64,000 nucleotides of DNA from Olivibacter sitiensis DSM 17696. Lineage in GTDB: Bacteria; Bacteroidota; Bacteroidia; Sphingobacteriales; Sphingobacteriaceae. The stretch lies in contig NZ_ATZA01000014.1 of assembly GCF_000427965.1 (NCBI RefSeq), positions 1 to 64,000 of the forward strand, written 5' to 3'. Made by a program: the position numbers and the translations under genes. The number at the start of each line of letters is the position of its first letter. The stretch's first letter is position 1. The notes below the pieces were generated by a model. The model searched no databases. It saw nothing but the letters and a program-made list of their open reading frames with translations, and had not been told where the DNA came from. Positions 1-9,031 of the stretch are shown here, piece after piece.

Positions 1-1
1 C

Positions 2-256
2 ATCGCAAAGAAACTGGAGGCCGATTTCTTCTTCGCCCACCCCTATTCCTCTTGGGAAAGGGGACTCAACGAATACACCAACAAGCTTATCAGGCAGTAT
101 ATACCGAAAAAGCAGCCCTTTGAACAATTCAATGAACAGGATATCAGAAAGATACAGCACAAAATCAATGCAAGGCCAAGAAAAAAACTAGATTACCAAA
201 ACCCCAAGAGCATTTTTTATGCTACCTTAGACCAAAATGTTGCATTGGTGAGTTGA
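2..256 (+). CDS. IS30-family transposase, C-terminal part (cut by window start)
   Basis: An open frame runs from the window edge to a TGA at 254-256 (85 codons visible). It contains HPYSSWERGLNEYTN, then IRQY and NARPRKKLDYQNPKSIF. This is the usual end of an IS30-family DDE transposase, including the ERG.NE segment that carries the catalytic Glu. The N-terminal DNA-binding part lies outside the window, so intactness cannot be judged. In this family the right inverted repeat usually lies at or just after the stop, and the sequence at about 238-263 is the place to look. The 3' end shows no damage. Confidence 0.85.
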   Translation: MAKKLEADFFFAHPYSSWERGLNEYTNKLIRQYIPKKQPFEQFNEQDIRKIQHKINARPRKKLDYQNPKSIFYATLDQNVALVS

Positions 257-311
257 ATCTACCGTGACGTACAAATCAGTTTTCGATATAAATAATATGC
301 GATAGGAATGC

Positions 312-319
312 TATATTTG
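312..319 (+). promoter_or_regulatory. Possible -7 box (TATATTTG) upstream of the sensor kinase
   Basis: The 8-mer fits the Bacteroidetes sigma-ABfr -7 consensus TAnnTTTG and lies about 100 bases before the kinase start. No clear TTTG -33 element is seen at 17-20 bases upstream, so this is only a weak call. Confidence 0.3.
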
Positions 320-423
320 CTCGGGCTTATGTCATTAAAGGCTATCCTGAACCTATAAAAAAAGGATGTTTTTTAATGGAAGATGATATGATAAGAAATT
401 CCGTTCAATAAACTGCATCGATC

Positions 424-2319
424 ATGTGTGTTTCTGTTTTTTTAGCCTTTGTTTTCAGTTATGGTTTTGCCCAAGATCTTCCTCATTCGTCTCATACGGA
501 TTCTTTGTACGAGCAAGCTTTTGCATTAATTAGCGCCGATACTATGAAGGCCGATTCCTTGATTGAAAAAGCCATGCACCTTAGCCAGGTACGTAAAGAT
601 ACTTTAGGCATAATCGACGGATATTATTACAAAGGCTGTCTTTTGGATCATCAAAGCCATTTGGATAGCGCGATAATATATCTAGAACAATCTAGGGCGG
701 GCTATGAACGTCTAAAGGTATATAATACCAATTTGGCCAATAATTATGGCCGGTTGGGACTTTTGTACGATAAGAAAAACCAATATAAACTCGGCTTAGA
801 AGCGTTGTTGAAAGGGCTTTCCATTGCAGTGGAAAATAAGCAAAACTTATCTGTTATCAGACTAAACAATGTGCTCGCAATGCATCACAATGATTATACG
901 GGCAATTATAAGCAGGCTATAGCGCATTTAAACAAGGCGGAAGAGATGGCCATTAAGGAGAAAGAAAGCATGTTGTTAGGCCATATTTACCTGCAATATA
1001 GCTTGAGCTATAACCTGCTAAAAAATCTGAATGAGGCACTTTCCTATACCAAAAAATCGGCTCAAGCCTTTCAAAAAGTAAAGAGTAAATACAATCTGGC
1101 AAGGGTATGGCTTACGCAGGCTGGCATCTTCGAGAAAATGGATGATGTAAGGTCATTGGACTCAGTTATGGACAAGCTAAGGCCTGTAATGACCGACTAC
1201 ACGGCCAATTTGCAATTAATGGCCAAGTATGAGGAATACCGTGCCGTGTCGTTTTATATGAAAAAAGAGTACCAAAACGCTTTAGAACGGGCATTGGCGT
1301 GTGAGAAATATATGCGTCTTGGTGGGCAGGACCGGGATGAGCAGACAATCCGTCCCATGTTGATCAAGCTATATTACCTTTTGGGTATGCGTGAGCAAGG
1401 TGATTCGTTGTTCACGAGGTATAGCACGGTCAATGACAGTGTGTTTTCGCAACATGCCATTGCTAGCGATACCGAAATGCGCAGTAAATACAATGCCGAA
1501 CAGCAGGAGAAGGAAATTGAGTTGCAACGATTGGCGATTAAAAATGCTAGTATTGTCCGCACTGCCCTGATAGGTGCCGGTATTTTTCTTCTGATACTGG
1601 CTGCTTTTTTTCTCCTTAGGGCTAAGGAGAAAGAACGTGCAAGTGCTGTGCTGACCCTGAAAAACGAAGAAATCGAACGCAAGAACGAGCTATTGGTCAA
1701 GATAAACGCACAAAATGAGACCCTTCTGCGGGAGATCCATCACCGTGTGAAAAACAACCTGCAAATGATTACCAGTCTGTTCAACATGCAGTCGCGACGG
1801 ACACATAGCCCCGAAGCACTCAGTGCGCTCAACGAAGGCAGGAGTCGTCTCAAGAGCATAGCCCTTATTCACAATAAATTATATCAGCAAGACAGGCTGA
1901 ACAGGGTGAATGTACAAGAATATATTCAGCAATTGAGTGATTATTTGCTGGGACTATATCAGGGAGACGAGTCGAAGATTGCCGTTGAAGTAGCTGCAGA
2001 AAAGATCGAATTGGATGTAGACACGGCAGTGCCTCTGGGGTTGATCGTTACCGAGCTTTTTACCAATTCGCTGAAATATGCCTTTACGAAGCATGAAGAA
2101 GGGATTATCAAGATAAAGATAGATCATCAAGACGAAGGGTATTGCATGGAGTTTTCCGATTCGGGAGAAGGTATTCCGGCAGATGTCGACCCTGTACATA
2201 GCAATACGCTTGGATTGCGCCTGGTGCGAGACCTTACGCAACAATTGTCCGGAGTTTTCCAGTATAAAAACGAAGGAAAAGCCGTGTTTTTCGTTCGTTT
2301 TAAGGAACAAATTGTATGA
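424..2319 (+). CDS. TPR-containing sensor histidine kinase (HisKA_2 family)
   Basis: Residues 1-16 look like a signal peptide ending at GFAQ. About residues 25-360 form helical TPR-like repeats, probably periplasmic. A single membrane helix follows at about 378-398, then a short coiled coil. The phospho-acceptor segment REIHHRVKNNLQ (His439/440) marks the HisKA_2 type. The ATPase domain shows VTELFTNSLKYAF (N box), DSGEGIP and LGLRLVRDL. The start at 424 is the first possible ATG, because an in-frame TAA at 409-411 closes the frame upstream. The stop overlaps the following response regulator by 4 bases (ATGA), so the two are translationally coupled and almost certainly form a two-component pair. 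The signal is unknown. Confidence 0.9.
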   Translation: MCVSVFLAFVFSYGFAQDLPHSSHTDSLYEQAFALISADTMKADSLIEKAMHLSQVRKDTLGIIDGYYYKGCLLDHQSHLDSAIIYLEQSRAGYERLKVYNTNLANNYGRLGLLYDKKNQYKLGLEALLKGLSIAVENKQNLSVIRLNNVLAMHHNDYTGNYKQAIAHLNKAEEMAIKEKESMLLGHIYLQYSLSYNLLKNLNEALSYTKKSAQAFQKVKSKYNLARVWLTQAGIFEKMDDVRSLDSVMDKLRPVMTDYTANLQLMAKYEEYRAVSFYMKKEYQNALERALACEKYMRLGGQDRDEQTIRPMLIKLYYLLGMREQGDSLFTRYSTVNDSVFSQHAIASDTEMRSKYNAEQQEKEIELQRLAIKNASIVRTALIGAGIFLLILAAFFLLRAKEKERASAVLTLKNEEIERKNELLVKINAQNETLLREIHHRVKNNLQMITSLFNMQSRRTHSPEALSALNEGRSRLKSIALIHNKLYQQDRLNRVNVQEYIQQLSDYLLGLYQGDESKIAVEVAAEKIELDVDTAVPLGLIVTELFTNSLKYAFTKHEEGIIKIKIDHQDEGYCMEFSDSGEGIPADVDPVHSNTLGLRLVRDLTQQLSGVFQYKNEGKAVFFVRFKEQIV

Positions 2320-3002
2320 AAGATTTTTCTGTACTTATTGTTGAAGATGAGATGATTATCGCTAATGATTTGCGAGACATTCTTGAAATACTTGGTTATC
2401 AGGTTTGTGGTGTCGCCAGATCCTACGAAGAGGCCGTTGTAGCAGTCAATAGTGAAGCTCCTAACATGATTTTATTGGATGTCATGATCAGCGGGAACAA
2501 GACGGGAATAGATGTAGCCAATTATTTGAACGAACATAAACCAATACCTTTTATTTATATTACGTCGTATACAGATCAACTCACCCTCAAGCAAGCATTC
2601 CACACCAAACCATTGGGCTATCTCGCAAAACCCTTTGAGCTTAAGGATGTGAAGGTGGCTATGGCCATGGCCATTGATAAGAGCGAAAACGCAGATGAAT
2701 TCCTTTTGTTACCGGATGGGAAAAAGAAGATAAAAATATCTATTAATGAAGTCTACTATGCTGAGGCGGACGGCAATTATACCTTTATACGGATGAAAGG
2801 CAGGTCCCATTGCCTAAGAAAAACATTGAAAGACACCCTCGTCTATTTACCGGTAGAAAGAGGCTTCGTCCGGATTCATAAATCCTATGTCGTAAATCTT
2901 TTTCAAGTGAGAAAGATAGGTGCACATGAAGTGGTCATGGCCAATGAGACTGTTCTACCGGTAGGTCGTGCCTATGCCCAAGAGCTAGACCACCTTAAAT
3001 AG
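2316..3002 (+). CDS. LytTR-type response regulator
   Basis: The N-terminal receiver domain (about 1-122) has the acidic pair E10-D11, the phospho-acceptor D55 in MILLDVM, T83/S84 in YITSY and K105 in AKPF. The C-terminal part (about 130-228) is a LytTR DNA-binding domain, with EVYYAEADGNYTFI and FVRIHKSYVVNL. It shares a 4-base overlap with the kinase gene upstream, so it is the cognate output. LytTR regulators bind short direct repeats in promoters; no target is evident here. The neighbouring acetyltransferase-like gene on the same strand could be a target or a co-transcribed gene, but this is inference. Confidence 0.92.
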   Translation: MKDFSVLIVEDEMIIANDLRDILEILGYQVCGVARSYEEAVVAVNSEAPNMILLDVMISGNKTGIDVANYLNEHKPIPFIYITSYTDQLTLKQAFHTKPLGYLAKPFELKDVKVAMAMAIDKSENADEFLLLPDGKKKIKISINEVYYAEADGNYTFIRMKGRSHCLRKTLKDTLVYLPVERGFVRIHKSYVVNLFQVRKIGAHEVVMANETVLPVGRAYAQELDHLK

Positions 3003-3175
3003 AAATGTCGCTATCATCTTTCTCCTTGTGATGTTGTTCATGTACAACAATCGGTTGTTTGCATGCGCTATTCTTTAAGGTTTTTATATTTCTGTTTATT
3101 TGCTATCTTATTGATATCTAAATGGCTATGGGCAAGTAAGCGGTGCTTTCTTGTTTTGCAAACACAACGTAAACT

Positions 3176-3856
3176 ATGGAAACAACAGCCCAATCGATTT
3201 CTTTTTTGAGCAATTTCAAGGAAAACAAAGAATTGATCGCTGAAATTCTGGAACTGACCTTACCAAGTTATGTTTCGAATGCGCAATTGATAGACCGCGA
3301 GATTATGCATAACAGGGACATCTACCTCATTCGATCTGATGAGGGGGAGTTGTTGGCCTTTTTTATGGTCAATTTTGAGTCCCTCGGTTCGGAGGAGACC
3401 TTTTACCTGGGCCTGAGTGCCTGCCGGGAAGAGCATAAAAGTAGAGGTTTGGTAAAGTCCTTGTATATGAAGTTTCTGGAAGATTGTCGCAGCAAAGAGA
3501 GGCTTCATGAGAAGAAATATTTGCTTTGGTGGACTACCGCAACACCAGTGGTGTATTACTGGTTCAATAAACATGTGGCTCGTGTTCAGCCCGATATGGA
3601 TGGCGCATATGATGAGCTAGGGAAGCATTATGCCATCAAGATCATAGGCGAAAAATTTCGTCATATCGTCGTCGATGAGGTACATCCATTTATATTAAGA
3701 AAGGTCGCTGAGGAAACCAATTATTCCGAGCAGGAGAAGATGCGATTGAAAGAGGTGGCCAATAGGTTGAATTTTGATATCTTCGATCGTTTTTTACTGG
3801 ACGAAGCAGGGGGTGACCGGTTCTTGATGATTGGCTACGCACCGGATAATGTATAG
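3176..3856 (+). CDS. GNAT-like acetyltransferase family protein (hypothetical)
   Basis: This 226-residue soluble protein has no signal peptide. Around residues 55-115 it has a pattern like the GNAT core: a strand (ELLAFFMVNFE), a second strand (TFYLGLSACREEH), then KSRGLVKSLYMKFLEDC. That last segment resembles the acetyl-CoA-binding R/Q-x-x-G-x-G/A loop and helix, although the second glycine is missing. The C-terminal third matches no domain I know. It lies 173 bases after the response regulator, so it may be transcribed separately. Its 3' end is only 10 bases from the end of the convergent five-gene operon. Confidence 0.45.
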   Translation: METTAQSISFLSNFKENKELIAEILELTLPSYVSNAQLIDREIMHNRDIYLIRSDEGELLAFFMVNFESLGSEETFYLGLSACREEHKSRGLVKSLYMKFLEDCRSKERLHEKKYLLWWTTATPVVYYWFNKHVARVQPDMDGAYDELGKHYAIKIIGEKFRHIVVDEVHPFILRKVAEETNYSEQEKMRLKEVANRLNFDIFDRFLLDEAGGDRFLMIGYAPDNV

Positions 3857-3866
3857 CAATAGATGG

Positions 3867-6395
3867 CTAATGTATTTCTACATCTTTGAGTAAGCTGATA
3901 GCTAGCGCATCTACCCACATCGCAAACTGACTGCCCTTTTGCATCACCATATAAGGATGACGATTGATCAAGCCTTTGCTATGATGGGTTGACTTGCCAT
4001 GCCCTTGACGATCATCATGGCATGCCCAATTCATCAGGCAAGTAACCTTCCTAACATCATAATCGAGTGTGTTTGTCAGTATCTGGCACAAGTTTTCCCA
4101 TTCCTGTTGGTCATGGTCTACAGGTTCGCCAAGCAATTGCAGGGCTTGATGCCTTATATTCCTAAACGGACTTGTTTTAAAAGCGTGGGCTACTAGATTA
4201 TCACCGGTCAAATGATGATAATGTTCCAACACCAATTGCTTAAGGTAGGGCCCCACGACATTGGGGTCATGCATGAGTATATCCTTTAGGCGCTGAGCAA
4301 CGGTAAAATGATGTATAGGGAAAATCTTTTTCAATTTGCTTTCCTGCTGGTCAAAGGGAAGTGGCTCCAATAGAGGCAGAACTAGCTCTTTCAGGCTATC
4401 GTCCAAAACAGCATCCAACAACTCCAGAGCAAAAAAATGGTTTTCCTCGTTCTGTCCTTTTACCGAAAGGATGTCATAGGCAACTTGGATGTTCCTTGCC
4501 GACTCGGCACTATACACCTTCAATAACAAAAAAAGCAGTTGTCGCAAAGCACGAAGGAGGTGGTTTATCTCGTTCATGAGCGTGCTATCATTCAAATATT
4601 GTAGATCTCGTTTTGTGCTTAGCGTCCATGCCATTTCCGTACAGATCTGTTCACATAGTGTGGCAATGCGGAAACGAAAAGCTTCATCTATAGCCATGTT
4701 GGATTGGTTGGCAGTTCTGGTCAAGATTATTCTAAGCGAAAGATCCGATGCATTCCAATAGGTGTCAAAGGAATGGATATTCCATTGAAATGCCGTTTGC
4801 CCGATATATTTTAGCGTGCTGAGCCGTGAGAAAAAAGAAGGCATTCTATAATAGGACTGTTCCAATTTATGAAGCAAGGTGTCGTTGTTTGAGGAAAAAT
4901 GATGGTCCTGTGCAATCGCGGGCAAATAGCAGCGAATGGCTTCTGTTAGCTCATTTTGTTGATGGGCCAAATGGAATGCCTCTTGCAATTTTTCTCCTAG
5001 ATTCGAAGAAAAAAACAGGTCGGTCAAAGGAGGAACGGAAGAAGTAAGCGCCCGCTCTTTATGTGGTCTTAGCGTAGTCAGATAGACTTCAAGTTTTCCT
5101 TTATAATGTTTATAGAGCTTGAGGGTTGCCCCGGCCCATAGGACACTGGTGAGAAAACAGATAAGTGCCACATAGGATAGAAAGTCTAATAGATTGTCAT
5201 GTGCTATTACATTGGATAGCAATAATAAGATTACTCCAGCCAAAATGGCGCTAATCTGGTTAAGAATACCCTCAATGTTGGCTTCAATCTGCAGACGTTC
5301 CAATGGCCCGGTAGCCTGATAGATAACTTTTGTGGCTGGCGTCGTGATTGCCCTTCTTATTACGCGTTCGCACCATTTGGCAATGAAGACAAAAGCAATC
5401 AGAAATATGGGGTTATGCCATCCTAGGCCACTACCAGCGGCAAAACCAAAGGAGAGAAGCAGCGAAATGGGTAATAGCAATATGGCAAATTTAATGCCTT
5501 TGGCAAGGATGATACTTCCCGAAAGTAAGGAAAAAAGCAACTCTCCAAATTTCACTATACTAAAGAAAACGGCCAATATGGTAGTTATAGCTATTCCGGT
5601 ATGTTCCGATAGCATACCAACGGATAGCAAATAGCTATAGTCCGTGAAGTAGATCGCTCCTACCGAGATGATGGTGACTACACCAATAGCGATATAAAAG
5701 CGGTCGTTTAGAAAGAAAGATAGGTCTATTCTCTTTCCATAGCTGCTTCTCGTTTTATGGCCCTTGAGCTGTTCGGGTTGACGTGCATGTAGTAGTATTA
5801 AGGGAATATAGCTCATTAGCACAAATAGCGCGGACATGGGAAAGAGGTAATAAATATGATCGAGCCATAAGATAATGAACGGAGTGGTCAGATAGGCGAT
5901 TATGGACGCAATGATCTCGCCCGAGCTTACGACAGCCAGTAGGCGTTTGCTTTGCGAAAGGTTGAACAGCTTGGCGCAGATGGCAAAGAAATTAAGCGAG
6001 AAGATGACCGTGATGGGCATATTGAAAACAAAGCCAAGGTAGGCAAGATACAAGTGAGCTTCTTTGTGACTATCGTAGGTAAGATAGCACGCAAACATCA
6101 AAAGGGATACCAAACAGAAGATGATGATATTCTCGGTATAGTTGCGTAAGATCGTGTTTTTCTGCTGCCGAAGCTGATATATCTTCAACAAGAAAAAGCC
6201 CACCGTGCCCGATAGAATATAGGCTATCGGAAGGCTATTGATGTCCGTATTGCTGATAAGAAAAGTATTGACCGCCACGAAATAGTAAGACAACGAACAG
6301 CCTGTAATGAGCGATAGCAGGAACAGGAGTGCAAACGATCTTTTTTCATCGGCACTTCGAAACAATCGGTTGGCATAACTATTCCATGTTTTCAT
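3867..6395 (-). CDS. NTT/MFS-like membrane transporter with large soluble C-terminal region
   Basis: This 842-residue protein has many membrane helices in residues 20-430. The pattern LFNLSQSKRLLAVVSSGE recalls the nucleotide-transporter (TLC ATP/ADP antiporter-like) superfamily, in which a conserved Lys-Arg lies before a glycine-containing helix. Residues 440-842 are soluble and helix-rich, with no recognised catalytic motif; a HEAT-like solenoid is possible. It is the last gene of the minus-strand operon, 5 bases after the TonB-dependent receptor, so the two may move a common ligand across the outer and inner membranes. The substrate is unknown; nucleotide transport is only a family-based guess. 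Confidence 0.6.
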   Translation of the reverse strand: MKTWNSYANRLFRSADEKRSFALLFLLSLITGCSLSYYFVAVNTFLISNTDINSLPIAYILSGTVGFFLLKIYQLRQQKNTILRNYTENIIIFCLVSLLMFACYLTYDSHKEAHLYLAYLGFVFNMPITVIFSLNFFAICAKLFNLSQSKRLLAVVSSGEIIASIIAYLTTPFIILWLDHIYYLFPMSALFVLMSYIPLILLHARQPEQLKGHKTRSSYGKRIDLSFFLNDRFYIAIGVVTIISVGAIYFTDYSYLLSVGMLSEHTGIAITTILAVFFSIVKFGELLFSLLSGSIILAKGIKFAILLLPISLLLSFGFAAGSGLGWHNPIFLIAFVFIAKWCERVIRRAITTPATKVIYQATGPLERLQIEANIEGILNQISAILAGVILLLLSNVIAHDNLLDFLSYVALICFLTSVLWAGATLKLYKHYKGKLEVYLTTLRPHKERALTSSVPPLTDLFFSSNLGEKLQEAFHLAHQQNELTEAIRCYLPAIAQDHHFSSNNDTLLHKLEQSYYRMPSFFSRLSTLKYIGQTAFQWNIHSFDTYWNASDLSLRIILTRTANQSNMAIDEAFRFRIATLCEQICTEMAWTLSTKRDLQYLNDSTLMNEINHLLRALRQLLFLLLKVYSAESARNIQVAYDILSVKGQNEENHFFALELLDAVLDDSLKELVLPLLEPLPFDQQESKLKKIFPIHHFTVAQRLKDILMHDPNVVGPYLKQLVLEHYHHLTGDNLVAHAFKTSPFRNIRHQALQLLGEPVDHDQQEWENLCQILTNTLDYDVRKVTCLMNWACHDDRQGHGKSTHHSKGLINRHPYMVMQKGSQFAMWVDALAISLLKDVEIH

Positions 6396-6400
6396 ATACG

Positions 6401-9031
6401 CTAATTTCCGACATTGAACAGCAACTTGGCCATAATTACCCTGCCCATTTGTGGTACTCTGGAACTTTGTATCCCGCTAGCCGCCCTTACGCCTGGCGAA
6501 TAGTAGAATCTATCCGTAAGGTTTGTCCCCGATAGCTGCAGGCTTGCCTGGCGGAGCATTTTATAGGTAAGACTTCCGTTAATTAAGAGATATCCAGGAG
6601 TTTTGGTGTATGGACTGGCACTGATGGTCGTATTTGACCCAACAGGCTTATCTCCTACGAAGTTTGCCCGCAGATTGACGTTCAGCTTGTCTTCCATCAG
6701 TGACAGGTTGATGCCCACATTTGCCGATAGGTCGGCTATGTCCCCTACTCGGATCTTTCTTTCCGCTCCATCTACGTTTCTAATGCTCTTGGGATTTGCC
6801 CAAGTTGCGTTAGCATATAGGTCTATTTGTTTGTTAAATTCATATTGTCCGGAAAGTTGGATGCCCTGGAGATGCGATTGACCAATAGCTTGATATTGGG
6901 TAGTACTGATACCCATCGTATCCACATTTACCGTGCCCAGGATATTGTTATAGGAAGCATTGTAGTAAGCGATTTCCAGGGAAGTTTTGCTTGAGAGCAG
7001 GTACCTGGCAGACAATTCCCTGTTTTTTACCCTTTCTGGTTCCAGTGTGGGGTTGTTGATGAGACGGGCAGACGATATGGCAAATTTATTGTACACGGAA
7101 GCATCTAGAAAGGCTTCTGAATAAATAGCCTTAAAGATAAAGCGTCCGGGATAATAGATGGCTGTTACCCTCGGATTGAATACCGATCCATAGCCATAAA
7201 TGCTATTGATTCTATTGTTATCTAGTCGTCCACCGGCGGAGATGTTCAATTTTTTGGCTTCGTTTTGATAGCTCAGTTGTCCATACACCCCTAAATCGAG
7301 AATGGAGTAGTAGTTGCCTCCAGCAATGCTGTCACTTGCCACCCCATGGGTGATGGGATCAGGGACAGTGGCGTTGACATAATCGCCCTGCAACAAGCCG
7401 TTCCTGATCTCAACGCCCATATTGAGGTCCATTTTTTCATTGATAGTATAATTGAACCTGTTCTCCATACGGAATTGCTTGGATTGTTGGGAGTAGTAAT
7501 TGGGACGAAAATAGGGCATGTCGCCTTGCATTAGATCTACGAAACCAAGCCCACCATTTGCAAATCCATAATACCTGGTGGTGACGGTGTTTTTCCCGAA
7601 GTCACTTGTTCTGAAATAGGTGAAGTGGGAGAAAGAGAGGCGATTGAAGAGGTTGCGATCATATCGAACATAATAATTGTGCTGTCTTACCTCCCACTTG
7701 GAGAGGTCGGAATTGAGCGCATAATAGAGATCGGTATAGTCTGGCCCCGCGCCTTCAGACCAATATTGGTAATCCAGTCCTATTTTGATATCTCCAAAAT
7801 TTACTTTGGCAGAGATGTAATTGTCGTTAACGATATCGCTAAATTTATGGCTGAAGTTGCCATAGCCTTGATGGTAAAGCGATTGATCTAATGAATCGGC
7901 AAGGGATATGGCCCTGGCCGTCGGGACCAGTAGAGAACCATCTGCGCTGGTAGTGAACAATTCCCCCTGCGGGTCATAGGTAGCGTATTGCGCCGCCAGT
8001 TCTGGCGAATAGTTGGCGGAGAATCTGTTGAAGTAGTTGTTTGCGCCAAAATAATCTGACTGCCATTGTCCGTCCCAATCGGGAAATGAGGAAAGATCTG
8101 TGTCGTGCCCCTTAAATCGGCGCGCGGTGATGGCCACGAAGAGGTCTTTGTTCTTTGCACTGAACGTGGCGTCGCCAAAATGATTTCCACCATTGGCAAT
8201 GCCTGCCTGTCCCGTGAGCAGATACCTGCTTTTTTCATCATTGCTCGGCTGATTTATGGCATCTTGGTCAAAATAATCCTCAGCGGTTTTGGTGATGACA
8301 TTCACCACTCCAGTGAAGGCATTGGCACCGTAAATGGTGGAGGCGGGACCATATATAATCTCCACTCGTTTTATGTTGCTCAGTGGGTATTGCCTGGATA
8401 TGAACGCCGCGTTGGACCACATCTCATTGTTCTCCACCCCATCAATTAACAACAAGGTACGGTCTGTATTGGCGGCCGATCGATAACCTCGTTGGTACAT
8501 CACGGCATAGGAAAGTCCCGATGTGAGCGAGATGTCAAAGCCTGGAATATCGTTGAACAATTGCTGTAGATCGGTGTATCCTCGTTTAATGATATCCTCG
8601 TCACTGATAATCTGCATGGTGGCAGGTGCCAGCTCGATGCGTTCTGCTTTCTTCGATACCGAGGAGGTGAGGTTGGCCCTCATGCGCGATCGAACATGAC
8701 CTACAGCGGTACGAAATCGATCCGGGTCTCGTATATCTGCCTCAAAATTGTTCTTTAGCAGTAGCAGTTGTACAATATGTTTGTCGGCCATTTCTATAGA
8801 GTCCATGGCTAGGTAAGACATGGAGATGAGCCGAAATGCCTGGACCTTTTCATCGAAGTTCATGGCTTTGCTGTCCAGGCAGCCCCTAAGCAGTCGGATT
8901 CCTTCCTCAAACCTACCTATTTCATAAAGCCGTTCCGCATCGCCTATGGACATAGGACCGCATTCTTGTCCAAAGCCCTTTACTAGGAGACCAAAAAGCA
9001 AACATATCGTATAAACATATTTCCTGATCAT
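6401..9031 (-). CDS. TonB-dependent outer-membrane receptor with N-terminal TPR-like segment
   Basis: This 876-residue protein has a signal peptide (about 1-21, ending KGFGQ). A short helical segment (about 25-110, TPR-like: DAERLYEIGRFEEGIRLL) takes the place of the usual carboxypeptidase-like domain. The plug follows (about 130-250: PATMQIISDEDI, TLLLIDGVENNEMW, IEIIYGPASTIYGANAFTGV). The rest is a beta-barrel ending in VIMAKLLFNVGN, a typical barrel signal. It is not a SusC type and has no SusD partner. Its start overlaps the stop of the STAND gene by one base (TAATG), which implies translational coupling. Its presence in an operon with TIR and STAND proteins is unusual. Confidence 0.88.
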   Translation of the reverse strand: MIRKYVYTICLLFGLLVKGFGQECGPMSIGDAERLYEIGRFEEGIRLLRGCLDSKAMNFDEKVQAFRLISMSYLAMDSIEMADKHIVQLLLLKNNFEADIRDPDRFRTAVGHVRSRMRANLTSSVSKKAERIELAPATMQIISDEDIIKRGYTDLQQLFNDIPGFDISLTSGLSYAVMYQRGYRSAANTDRTLLLIDGVENNEMWSNAAFISRQYPLSNIKRVEIIYGPASTIYGANAFTGVVNVITKTAEDYFDQDAINQPSNDEKSRYLLTGQAGIANGGNHFGDATFSAKNKDLFVAITARRFKGHDTDLSSFPDWDGQWQSDYFGANNYFNRFSANYSPELAAQYATYDPQGELFTTSADGSLLVPTARAISLADSLDQSLYHQGYGNFSHKFSDIVNDNYISAKVNFGDIKIGLDYQYWSEGAGPDYTDLYYALNSDLSKWEVRQHNYYVRYDRNLFNRLSFSHFTYFRTSDFGKNTVTTRYYGFANGGLGFVDLMQGDMPYFRPNYYSQQSKQFRMENRFNYTINEKMDLNMGVEIRNGLLQGDYVNATVPDPITHGVASDSIAGGNYYSILDLGVYGQLSYQNEAKKLNISAGGRLDNNRINSIYGYGSVFNPRVTAIYYPGRFIFKAIYSEAFLDASVYNKFAISSARLINNPTLEPERVKNRELSARYLLSSKTSLEIAYYNASYNNILGTVNVDTMGISTTQYQAIGQSHLQGIQLSGQYEFNKQIDLYANATWANPKSIRNVDGAERKIRVGDIADLSANVGINLSLMEDKLNVNLRANFVGDKPVGSNTTISASPYTKTPGYLLINGSLTYKMLRQASLQLSGTNLTDRFYYSPGVRAASGIQSSRVPQMGRVIMAKLLFNVGN

